From Myxococcales bacterium (GTDB lineage: Bacteria > Myxococcota_A > UBA9160 > SMWR01), in contig JABSQX010000004.1 of NCBI GenBank assembly GCA_013215615.1, positions 4,163-45,034 on the forward strand: a stretch of DNA of 40,872 nt, written 5' to 3'. The notes beneath the pieces were generated by a model. The model saw nothing but the letters and a program-made list of their open reading frames with translations. It searched no databases and was not told the DNA's origin. Numbering within the stretch: the first letter of the stretch is position 1; each line of letters begins with the position of its first letter. Of the stretch, positions 17,808 to 24,877 are shown piece by piece. Position numbers and translations under genes: made by a program.

Positions 17808-18383
17808 CTAGACGAGGGAGACCGGAGCGCCGGGTTCGAGTTCCAGTGCCTCGGGCCCGCACTCCCAGCAGCTGGCGTGCGCGAGGGCGCCGGGCTCGCG
17901 GAGCAGGGCGCGCAATACCCCCAGGTGGAGGACGAAGGCAAGGCGCTGCTCCGCGTAGCGCTCCAGGTACTCGGCGATCACCGGCCGAACCCGCTGGGCC
18001 AGGTCGCGCGCGGATTCCCCTCCACCGGCCCGCCATAGCGGATCGCCCGCATCGAAACGTTCCAGGCCCGTCGCGTCGAAGCCCGCGATCTGCTGCCGCG
18101 TTCGAGCCTCCCAGCGCCCCACCCGCAGCTCCCGCAGCCGCTCATCGCTGCGGGGCACGAGCGCCCAGGCGCGACCCAGGATTTCCGCGGTCTGCAGCGC
18201 CCGGGACAGGTCGCTGCTGACCAGCAGGTCGGCCTGGGGCTGCGGGGCGAGTTGCTGGGCCAATGTCTCGGCCTGCGCACGTCCGGGGCCGGAAAGCGGC
18301 GGGTCTCCCCAGCCCTGCCACAGGCCCCGGGCGTTCCACTCGGACTCGGCGTGACGGATCAGCAGCAGGCGCGTTCGCGACAC
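17808..18383 (-). CDS. Histidine phosphatase family protein
   Basis: 191 residues of the phosphoglycerate-mutase-like superfamily. The catalytic RHAESEWN motif carries the phosphorylated His11, the acid/base glutamate lies in RELRVGRWE, and the second histidine is in FVLHLGVLRA. Such enzymes remove phosphate from sugars, nucleotides or cobalamin precursors; the length and lack of extra inserts do not allow a finer call. The GTG at 18383 gives the normal MSRTRLLLIRH start. It is the last gene of the amidase-rph-rdgB operon, 33 bases after rdgB, and converges with cstA. Confidence 0.92.
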   Translation of the reverse strand: MSRTRLLLIRHAESEWNARGLWQGWGDPPLSGPGRAQAETLAQQLAPQPQADLLVSSDLSRALQTAEILGRAWALVPRSDERLRELRVGRWEARTRQQIAGFDATGLERFDAGDPLWRAGGGESARDLAQRVRPVIAEYLERYAEQRLAFVLHLGVLRALLREPGALAHASCWECGPEALELEPGAPVSLV

Positions 18384-18416
18384 GCCGCCACGGTAGCCTC
18401 TCGGGGGACGGGGCGA

Positions 18417-19019
18417 TCAGCCGGTCAGCGCCGCGTCGATGCGCCCGCGGAGCGCGCGGAAGGCCCGGGCGCGGTGGGAGAGGCGGTTCTTCTCGGACTC
18501 CGGGAGTTCCGCCATGCTGAGCCCGGTGCCCGCGGCCAGGAAGACCGGGTCGTAGCCGAAGCCGGCGCTGCCCCGCGGCGCGCCGAGGATGCGGCCCTCG
18601 CAGCTACCCCGCGCGGTGACCACCCGCCCGTCCGGATGGGCGAGTGCCGCCACACAGACGAAGCGCGCAGCGCGCTTTTCCGCCGCCACGCCACTCAACT
18701 CCTCGAGGAGGCGGGCAACGCGAGCCGCGTCATCCAGGTCCGGCCCGCCATAGCGCGCGGATCGCACGCCGGGGCGGCCACCCAGGGCCTCCACCTCCAA
18801 ACCGGAATCGTCGGCTAGCGAGAGGCAGCCAGTGGCCTGTGCGCAGGTGCGGGCCTTTGCGGCGGCGTTCTGCTCGTAGTCGTCACCTTCCTCGGGAAAG
18901 CGCAGCGGCGCGAACGCATCGAGAGCCAGCAGGCGGGCTTCGAGATCCGCGAGAATCGCCCGGACCTCGCGCAGCTTGCCGGGGTTCGAGGTCGCCACCA
19001 CGACCCCGTCGAGCGCCAC
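18417..19019 (-). CDS. rdgB: XTP/dITP diphosphatase (RdgB/HAM1)
   Basis: A 200-residue house-cleaning pyrophosphatase that hydrolyses dITP and XTP to keep deaminated purines out of nucleic acids. Motifs: TSNPGKLREV at the N-terminus, SLADDSGLEV with the metal-binding aspartates near 70, GVRSARYGG, and the C-terminal GFGYDPVF and SHRARA that hold the base. The GTG at 19019 lies three bases after the rph stop, so they are cotranslated. The rph-rdgB pairing is common in many bacteria. Confidence 0.96.
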   Translation of the reverse strand: MALDGVVVATSNPGKLREVRAILADLEARLLALDAFAPLRFPEEGDDYEQNAAAKARTCAQATGCLSLADDSGLEVEALGGRPGVRSARYGGPDLDDAARVARLLEELSGVAAEKRAARFVCVAALAHPDGRVVTARGSCEGRILGAPRGSAGFGYDPVFLAAGTGLSMAELPESEKNRLSHRARAFRALRGRIDAALTG

Positions 19020-19022
19020 CCC

Positions 19023-19751
19023 TCAGCCCGCCGGATGCCGCTCGAGCGCTTCGCGCTGGCGCTCGATGAGTTCGCGGGTGCCCCGCAACGCCAGCGCTGT
19101 CATCTCCGTCAGCTGCGCGGGCTCGAAGGTGGCGCCCTCCCCCGTGCCCTGCACCTCCACCAGGCGACCAGCGCCCGTCGCCACCACGTTGAGGTCCACG
19201 TCGGCGCGCGAATCCTCCTCGTAGGGGAGGTCGAGGAAAACTTCGCCCCCCAGCAGGCCCACGGATACCGCGGCCACGAAATCCACGAGCGGTGTCTCCG
19301 CGAGCTCGCCCCGATCCAACATGCGCTGCACGGCCAGGCTGAGCGCCATGTAGGCGCCCGTGACGGACGCGCAGCGAGTCCCCCCATCGGCCTGCAGGAC
19401 GTCGCAGTCCACCCAGAGGGTGCGCTCTCCCAGCCGGTCGAGATCCACCACGCCGCGCAGGCTGCGGCCGATCAACCGCTGAATTTCCAGGGTGCGGCCC
19501 GAGGGTCGCCCCCTCGACGCCTCTCGATCGCCCCGGCGGTCCGTGGCGCCGGGCAACATCGAGTACTCGGCGCTCACCCAGCCGCGCCCGGAACCGCGCA
19601 GCCAGCGCGGCACGCCATCCTCCTCGCAGACCGTGCAGAGCACCAGCGTGCGTCCCATCCCGCAGAGCACCGAGCCGCTCGGGTTCTCGGTGAAGTCCAG
19701 CTCGAAACGCAGTTCCCGCAGCTCGTCCGCGCGGCGTCCGTCACCCCTCAC
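19023..19751 (-). CDS. rph: Ribonuclease PH
   Basis: 242 residues, full length for RNase PH, a phosphorolytic 3'-5' exoribonuclease that trims tRNA precursors. Signatures: GMGRTLVLCTVCEEDGVP near residue 30, the GRTLEIQRLIGRSLRGVVD phosphate site, DCDVLQADGGTRCASVTGA in the middle and VQGTGEGATF near the end. The GTG at 19751 starts MRGDGRRADELRE, the usual start. It follows the amidase gene by 24 bases and precedes rdgB by three, within one operon. Confidence 0.97.
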   Translation of the reverse strand: MRGDGRRADELRELRFELDFTENPSGSVLCGMGRTLVLCTVCEEDGVPRWLRGSGRGWVSAEYSMLPGATDRRGDREASRGRPSGRTLEIQRLIGRSLRGVVDLDRLGERTLWVDCDVLQADGGTRCASVTGAYMALSLAVQRMLDRGELAETPLVDFVAAVSVGLLGGEVFLDLPYEEDSRADVDLNVVATGAGRLVEVQGTGEGATFEPAQLTEMTALALRGTRELIERQREALERHPAG

Positions 19752-19775
19752 GTGCCCTCCCCTCCCGCCGGACGC

Positions 19776-20591
19776 TCAACGGCCCGCATCCGCGGGAATC
19801 CCCCCGCGGCGCGCATCGTAGCGCTGCCCGAAGGCCAGAACCGCGCGCTCGAGGGCCTTCACGATTTGCTCCCTGCCGACGCGGCTCGATAGTGTTTGCG
19901 CGTCCCGGGGATTGGTGATGAAACCCACCTCCACCAGAGCGGCGGGCATCTGCACCCCGTTCAGCACCACGAAGAGCGCCTGCTTGACGCCCCTCGACCG
20001 CAACCCCTCGAGCCCCGAGAGCTCCGCCTGCACGAGGCCCGCAAACTCGCTGGAAGCCCGCAGGTCCTCGGTCGCGACGAGGTCCCCCATCAGCGCCACG
20101 AAGGGATCCTCGAGCACCGACAGCTCCGGGCGACCTTCGGCCGCAAAGGCCGCGTTCTCGCGGCTCGCCACCTGCGCGGCCGATTCGTCGCTGGCCTTGA
20201 GGGCCAGGAAATAGGTCTCGCTGCCGTGAATTTCCCCGTCCTCGGAGGCATTGGCGTGAATGGAGAGGAAGATGTCTCCACGGGCGTCGTTCGCGATGGC
20301 GTTACGGCGCTCCAGCGACACGAACTCGTCGCTCCCGCGCGTCTTCACCACGCGCAGGCCGCGTGCCTCCAGGCGCCGTGACAGCTCCTCGGCAAGCGCG
20401 AAGACGCGATGCTTCTCGAGGGAGCCCTCGGCGCCCCGGGCGCCGACATCCGCGCCCCCGTGCCCAGCGTCGATCACCACGGTGTCGAAGCGGTCCACCG
20501 GAGGCGCATCCCCCGCCAGCAGGCAAGGCGCCAGCAGTAGCAACAGGACGCGAGGCTTCGGCCACCGCGTCACATTCCCCTCGCCCTTCAT
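19776..20591 (-). CDS. N-acetylmuramoyl-L-alanine amidase (Amidase_3), periplasmic
   Basis: 271 residues. A basic N-terminus and a leucine run (residues about 15-26) form a signal peptide. The catalytic zinc ligands are visible: His44 in DAGHGG, Glu59 in SLEKHRV and a later histidine in SIHANAS; the catalytic glutamate is in LVEVGFITN. The enzyme cuts the bond between MurNAc and the stem peptide in daughter-cell separation or recycling. It lacks AMIN or LysM targeting domains, so it is a minimal form. An internal GTG (residue 7) would give an equally good signal peptide. It heads the operon with rph and rdgB and diverges from the VWA gene across about 210 bases. Confidence 0.94.
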   Translation of the reverse strand: MKGEGNVTRWPKPRVLLLLLAPCLLAGDAPPVDRFDTVVIDAGHGGADVGARGAEGSLEKHRVFALAEELSRRLEARGLRVVKTRGSDEFVSLERRNAIANDARGDIFLSIHANASEDGEIHGSETYFLALKASDESAAQVASRENAAFAAEGRPELSVLEDPFVALMGDLVATEDLRASSEFAGLVQAELSGLEGLRSRGVKQALFVVLNGVQMPAALVEVGFITNPRDAQTLSSRVGREQIVKALERAVLAFGQRYDARRGGIPADAGR

Positions 20592-20802
20592 GGCCTCCTC
20601 GTCGCGCCGAGCAGGGTACCCCAGTTCAGGGCGCGGGGAGGCCAGGCGACCGCGCTACCGGGGTGAGGGACACGGGCGGGGTTTCGCTGCTTCGCGCGGC
20701 CACCGTGCGGCGCGCGGAAAATCCGGCAGACTGGGACTCTAGAAGGGCCGGCCGCGCGGCGTCCGCAGGGGGGCGACCACGCACGGTTCCGGAGACACCT
20801 CG

Positions 20803-22035
20803 TTGCGACGCGACTGGCTGCTCGGCCTTACGCTCCTGCTCAGCGGGCTCCAGCCCGCCCAAGCCGAGCAGCCCGCGGTCGCGCGGCCGGCGCTGCGACC
20901 CGGCCCACAGGCGGGGCTGCCCGCCCGGGGCCTGGTGTTCATGCTCTCCGTGGATTCCGCCCCCGGTGTGGCGGCTGTGGGCACCGCGCACACGCTGCCG
21001 CTCGCGGAGATCGCGCGCGCGGGTCGCGTCGATTTTCTGCTCGGGGAAACGCAGCGCGTGGCGGCCAGTTCGCAACGCTTCCTCGCACCGCCCGGGCAGC
21101 CCTTCGGTAGCTTCGAGCATCCGCTCCGCGCCGATTTCATGGTCTTCGCACTCGACGCGGCTCCCGAAGGACTGCGCGCCCTCGAAGCAGCCCGGGAGCC
21201 TCCCGTGCCGGGACAACGCGTACGGCTGTGGGGGATTTCCGGAGAGCGGGGCCGCCACCAGGACGAGCTCTTCGGCCGCGTGGAGCGAGTCGATGCCGCG
21301 CGCCTCGAGGTGGTGCTGGACGTACCCCACACGCTGGAAGGATGGGGGGGCGCCCCGATTCTCGCGGCCGACAGCGACCGGGTGCTCGGCATCCTGGAAG
21401 CCCAGGACTCGGTCCCCGGTTTCACGAAAGCCATCGCCGCGCCCATCGACGCGATCCTCGCGGCCCTCGGCCAGCCCCTCGGGTCCGGGCGGGGAGAAGC
21501 CTTCGCGACCTTCGCGACCGACACCCCCGGGCGGCCCCGCGTCGACCCAGGCTCCCTCGAACAGGCACTGGGCATCGGCGACCCCCGGCCCCCGCGAAGC
21601 GCTGCGCCAGGGGAATCCGCACCCACCACGGTCCTGTCCCTCGCGATCGACTATCCGGCACCGGGCGCGCTGCTCGCGCAGCCGACCTGCGGGATCTTCG
21701 TGTCCGGCCGTGCCAGCGCGCTGCCCGGAGCGCTGCGCCCCTTCGAAGTGATGCTCGTGATCGACACCTCGCGCTCCACCGAAGAGCCCTCGGGCGCCGA
21801 CATCGACGGCGACGGCCGCATCGGCGGACGGCCCTTCGCGAGTCTCGACTTCTTCTTCCTGCGCCTGGCACTCGACCCGGGCGATTCCATCCTCGCAGCG
21901 GAAATCGCCGCGGCTCGCCAGCTGGTGGGGCGGCTCGACCCCCGCCAGACCCGGATCGGGCTGGTGGCCTTTTCGGGGGAGCCGGGCAGGGACACTCCCG
22001 GCGGGCGCCCGCCGCCACCACCCTCGAGCCGCTGA
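20803..22035 (+). CDS. VWA-domain protein, N-terminal part (frameshifted)
   Basis: 410 residues before a premature stop. The TTG at 20803 follows GGAG eight bases upstream and begins a clear signal peptide (LLGLTLLLSG... cleavage near AQA). Residues about 35-235 look like a trypsin-type beta-barrel in which the GxSGxP serine loop reads GWGGAPI, so it would be catalytically dead. Residues about 320-400 start a von Willebrand A domain with the metal motif DTSRS and a calcium-like DIDGDGRIGG. The frame is lost near 22000-22013, inside a perfect 14-base GC palindrome, and the rest of the VWA domain continues in another frame to 22874. This is either an assembly error or a true pseudogene; the intact product would be about 690 residues, exported. 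Confidence 0.75.
   Translation: MRRDWLLGLTLLLSGLQPAQAEQPAVARPALRPGPQAGLPARGLVFMLSVDSAPGVAAVGTAHTLPLAEIARAGRVDFLLGETQRVAASSQRFLAPPGQPFGSFEHPLRADFMVFALDAAPEGLRALEAAREPPVPGQRVRLWGISGERGRHQDELFGRVERVDAARLEVVLDVPHTLEGWGGAPILAADSDRVLGILEAQDSVPGFTKAIAAPIDAILAALGQPLGSGRGEAFATFATDTPGRPRVDPGSLEQALGIGDPRPPRSAAPGESAPTTVLSLAIDYPAPGALLAQPTCGIFVSGRASALPGALRPFEVMLVIDTSRSTEEPSGADIDGDGRIGGRPFASLDFFFLRLALDPGDSILAAEIAAARQLVGRLDPRQTRIGLVAFSGEPGRDTPGGRPPPPPSSR
22000..22013. repeat. Perfect 14-base GC palindrome at the frameshift
   Basis: GGCGGGC followed directly by its reverse complement GCCCGCC. It sits exactly where the VWA gene changes frame. Such sites cause compressions and base-call errors and can also promote slippage. 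Confidence 0.85.
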
Positions 22036-22874
22036 CCCACGACTACGCGCGGGTGGAAGCGGCCCTCGACTCCCTGCTCGAGACGCCGCCGGAGGGCAGC
22101 ACCCACATGGCAGCGGGCCTCGACCAGGCCACCACGGAACTGCGCGGATTGCGGGGCGCCCAATCGCGGCCCGACCCCGAGGCCGAGAAACTGGTGCTCT
22201 TCTTCACGGATGGCCAGCCCACGCTGCCCCACGGCCCGGACGCCATGCTCGACAACGTGCGCGCCGTGCTGCGCGCCGCGGACCGGGCCGAGCGCGCCGG
22301 TGTCCGAGTGCATAGCTTCGCGATCGGACCGGAAGCCCTGGCCGGCCCCGTCGCCGCGGTCGAGATGGCGCGGCGAACCCGCGGATCCTTCACCCCGGTG
22401 CGCTCACCTGGAGACCTCGTCCGCGCAGCCGAGGGGGTAGAACTGGCCTCCATCGAAGAAGTCACGCTGTGGAACGAGACGCGGCAGGAAGCCGCCCGCT
22501 TCCTGTGGCTGGGCGGTGACGGCAGCTGGGCGGGCCTGGTCGACCTTGCGCCGGGCCGCAATCGCCTGCGCGTCCGGGCACGGGCCAGGGATGCCCGCGA
22601 AGCCGAGCGCTTCATCGAAGTCCATTTCGCGCCCGAGGCGCCCAGCCCGCCGCTGCCCGGGAAGTTCGCGTTGCCGCACACCCGCTTGCTCGAGGACTGC
22701 CTCGAGCAGGCCCGCGGGCTGCGCCTGGAGGCGGAGCAGGAGCGCGCAGCGCAGATCAAGCGAAAATTGAGGCTGGAGATCGAAGCCGAGCGGGCGCGCG
22801 CGCGGCAGCGCGCCAACGAGCAGCGCAAGCAACTCGAACTCGAGCCGGCGCGCGGGGGCGCGGGCCGGAACTGA
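22014..22874 (+). CDS. VWA-domain protein, C-terminal part (continuation after frameshift)
   Basis: About 286 residues that continue the VWA domain of the preceding fragment. ATTLEPLTHDYARV supplies the metal-site threonine, STHMAAGLDQA the following helix, and LVLFFTDGQPTLP the third metal-binding aspartate. A beta-sandwich-like stretch follows (about 130-220), then a strongly charged Arg/Glu/Lys coiled helix to the end. A separate translation start is possible at GTG 22053 or ATG 22107 but has no clear ribosome-binding site, so this is best read as the second part of one gene. Related exported VWA proteins in deltaproteobacteria bind surface or envelope partners; no specific role can be assigned. 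Confidence 0.75.
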   Translation, partial: ATTLEPLTHDYARVEAALDSLLETPPEGSTHMAAGLDQATTELRGLRGAQSRPDPEAEKLVLFFTDGQPTLPHGPDAMLDNVRAVLRAADRAERAGVRVHSFAIGPEALAGPVAAVEMARRTRGSFTPVRSPGDLVRAAEGVELASIEEVTLWNETRQEAARFLWLGGDGSWAGLVDLAPGRNRLRVRARARDAREAERFIEVHFAPEAPSPPLPGKFALPHTRLLEDCLEQARGLRLEAEQERAAQIKRKLRLEIEAERARARQRANEQRKQLELEPARGGAGRN

Positions 22875-22889
22875 GGGGCTCCACGCGGC

Positions 22890-23666
22890 TCAGGGCGCCT
22901 GCGCGTGCTCCGCTTGCGGGTCGATCTCCAGGTAGCGCGAGAGCCAGCGCACGCCCAGGTAGAAGGGCAGCGTGTCCAGCAGTGCCACCGCCACCTTGAA
23001 CACGTAGCCCGAGCCGATGAAGATCCAGAGCTGCGGCCACACCGCGAGATCCGGGTCGATGGGCAGTGCGCGCGCCCAGAAATGCGTGATGCTGATGACC
23101 GCGAAGGTGTCGACGAATTGACTCACCAGCGTACTGCCGTTGTTCCGCAACCACAGGTGACGCCCGCCCGTCAAGCGCTTCCAGAAATGGAAGAGGTAGA
23201 CGTCGCAGAGCTGGGCGCACAGGTAGGCGATCATGGACGCAGCCACCGCACCCATGGTGAGCAGCCGAATCCGGTAGAACGCGAAGTCGTAGGCGTCGGT
23301 GGGAGGCAGTCCAGTAGCGGGGTCGAGCGGTGCCGCCGGGGGCAGCGCTCCCCCCAGCCACATGAAGACCAGCACCCAGAGGTTCAGCAGCAGCCCCACC
23401 CACACCACGTGGGTGGCGCGCTCGCGCCCGTAGAGCTCGCTCATGAAGTCCGTACAGAGGAAGGTGATGGGATAGGGGAGCACCCCGATCGCCAACGGCA
23501 TGGGGATGGTGACCCCGAAGATCTCGAAGGAGAGGTCGATGAAGCGCGACACGCCCAGGATGTTGAGCATCGTCATCGAGCCCAGGAAGAGGCCCGCGAG
23601 CAGCAAGAACACGCGCTCCCGCCGGGCGTGCAGCGGGGAGGCCTCGATGGGGTGCAGGGGCGTCAC
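22890..23666 (-). CDS. Queuosine precursor transporter (YhhQ / VUT family)
   Basis: 258 residues, about six hydrophobic segments. Family marks: LPYPITFLCTDFMSELYG, the HFWKRLTGGRHLWLRNNGST loop and QFVDTFAVISITHFW. YhhQ proteins import preQ0 or preQ1 for the tRNA base queuosine. The N-terminal cytoplasmic tail is short. The GTG at 23666 gives the usual start before helix one; the gene lies 51 bases after the transglutaminase-like lipoprotein on the same strand. No preQ1 riboswitch was recognised upstream, and no que genes lie in the window, so salvage rather than local synthesis is suggested. Confidence 0.93.
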   Translation of the reverse strand: MTPLHPIEASPLHARRERVFLLLAGLFLGSMTMLNILGVSRFIDLSFEIFGVTIPMPLAIGVLPYPITFLCTDFMSELYGRERATHVVWVGLLLNLWVLVFMWLGGALPPAAPLDPATGLPPTDAYDFAFYRIRLLTMGAVAASMIAYLCAQLCDVYLFHFWKRLTGGRHLWLRNNGSTLVSQFVDTFAVISITHFWARALPIDPDLAVWPQLWIFIGSGYVFKVAVALLDTLPFYLGVRWLSRYLEIDPQAEHAQAP

Positions 23667-23717
23667 GGGGCGAGCATACAGCCTGCGGGGCTGCCGGTGA
23701 GACCGGACGCGGGAGCG

Positions 23718-24425
23718 CTAGCGCTGGGCGGTGCGGAGTTCGCCGACGACCGTGAAGTCGTGGGTCTCGCTGAAGAGCTTGAGGGGCACCCAGGCCGGGA
23801 GTTCAGACATGCGCGGCATGCCCGTGGTCATGGCGCCCGTGGGATCGATCACCCAGGGATCCCCGGGATCCTCGAACCAGAGCGTCACCATGTGGTGCTG
23901 ACCGTCCGAGGGCCGCATCACGACGGAGCGGAAGATCTCGTCTTCCCCGAAGCCCAGGTCGCGCAGCAGATTGAAGCTCAGCAGTTCCAGACCGTCGCAA
24001 TCCTCTTCGCCACGCGCGAGGGTTTCCTCGAGCGTCGCCCAGTGGTCCACGGGCCCGTCGGGCACGTAGTGAACCGCGGCCTGGGCCTGGATCCAGTCCG
24101 CCAGGTCACGCGCGAGTTGGCGGCGCCGCTCGGCGCGGAATCCGTCGAACTTGGCGCGCAGATCGGCGTCGGAAACCTCCACGGGCGGGCGGGAACCCGC
24201 ATCCGCCACGGCGGGCGGCGGGCTCTGCCGCTCCCGGACCTGCCAGCCCCGGATCTTGCGACTCCACGCGTCGTGAGGGCTCGGCCGCGTGAAATAGCGG
24301 TAGTCCTGGAGGGGGGAGAGCAGGGAGTTCGCGCAGCCACCGGCGAAGAGCAGCAGCCCGCCCAGCAGCGCCGCGCAGGCAATTCGTAGAGCCGTCGGTC
24401 CCGGACCCCTCATCCGGACATCCAT
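23718..24425 (-). CDS. Transglutaminase-like cysteine protease-fold lipoprotein
   Basis: 235 residues. An N-terminal hydrophobic stretch ends in FAGGC, with Cys31 as the lipid-modified residue, so it is an outer- or inner-membrane lipoprotein. The mature part contains a transglutaminase-like triad: Cys143 in GEEDCDGLELLSFNLL, a histidine in QHHMVTLW and an aspartate in VIDPTG. This resembles bacterial transglutaminase-like cysteine proteinases, which process or cross-link proteins in the periplasm. The substrate is unknown. A downstream ATG at residue 5 is an alternative start. It precedes the YhhQ gene, with no obvious functional link. Confidence 0.85.
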   Translation of the reverse strand: MDVRMRGPGPTALRIACAALLGGLLLFAGGCANSLLSPLQDYRYFTRPSPHDAWSRKIRGWQVRERQSPPPAVADAGSRPPVEVSDADLRAKFDGFRAERRRQLARDLADWIQAQAAVHYVPDGPVDHWATLEETLARGEEDCDGLELLSFNLLRDLGFGEDEIFRSVVMRPSDGQHHMVTLWFEDPGDPWVIDPTGAMTTGMPRMSELPAWVPLKLFSETHDFTVVGELRTAQR

Positions 24426-24483
24426 CGGCCCAAATCGCCTTTGTCATTAGGCTCTAAGTCATTGAAACCTTTGGGAAAGATCC

Positions 24484-24577
24484 AGGTTCCGAGGGGAAAA
24501 TGCAGCGCAGGCAAGCGCCCTGCCCCCGCAGTTGCCGGTGCGCGAGCACGACGGCGGAGGCCGCGTGTTCGGAACCT
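24484..24577 (+). ncRNA. Candidate structured RNA (possible cobalamin-riboswitch-like element)
   Basis: A 94-base segment closed by a perfect nine-pair stem, AGGTTCCGA (24484-24492) with TCGGAACCT (24569-24577). Inside are three hairpins: GCAGG/CCTGC (24507-24523), GTGC-GCGA-GCAC with a GNRA loop (24538-24549), and GCGG/CCGC (24554-24564). The plus-strand order GGGGAA, a hairpin, then CTGCCCCCGCAGTTG recalls the core of cobalamin riboswitches, but the invariant P4 bases are not clear. It lies 300 bases before the AmpG-like gene on the plus strand and 14 bases after the stop of the small membrane protein on the minus strand, so either strand could be the functional one. Confidence 0.33.
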
Positions 24578-24591
24578 ATCCGAGGAAGCGG

Positions 24592-24720
24592 CTAGGCGGG
24601 GATGTTACAGGATCGGGCAAGCCCGAAGATCACGAAGAGGAAGAGCACGATGACGGGGATACCGCCAAGTACATAGAGAATCGACACCAGGTCGGTTTTC
24701 CCCTGCGGCTCATCCGCCAT
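24592..24720 (-). CDS. Small single-pass membrane protein (42 residues)
   Basis: An ATG at 24720 follows AAGGAGA eight bases upstream, an excellent ribosome-binding site, and opens a 42-residue frame ending in TAG. The product has a short charged N-terminus (MADEPQGKTD), one hydrophobic helix of about 22 residues (GGIPVIVLFLFVIFGLA) and a short tail ending SCNIPA. It is a typical small membrane protein. I do not recognise the family. It diverges from the AmpG-like gene and is followed by a structured segment. The good ribosome-binding site and membrane-helix pattern make it a likely real gene. Confidence 0.62.
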   Translation of the reverse strand: MADEPQGKTDLVSILYVLGGIPVIVLFLFVIFGLARSCNIPA

Positions 24721-24877
24721 GTTCGAACTCTCCTTGCGCCCGCTGCGCGAGCGCGGCGGAGCCTAGCGGGCCCCATCCGGGGAGTCGAGCGGGAGGCGCT
24801 GGGCCACGAATTTCGGGACCGGAGTTCGACGCGCGGCTGGCCGCGCTTTCCGGCAGTCGCGATACTGCGCGCCGGGG

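Noticed and set aside
14622-18038. A 1138-residue plus-strand open frame
   Set aside because: It runs across the ATP-grasp gene, VanZ and cstA in the wrong frame and is only Arg/Pro/Gly-rich GC-bias sequence.
24484-24577. 4.5S RNA or RNase P RNA
   Set aside because: The short similarities (GAGGGGAAA, CAGG) do not extend to the conserved cores of either RNA.
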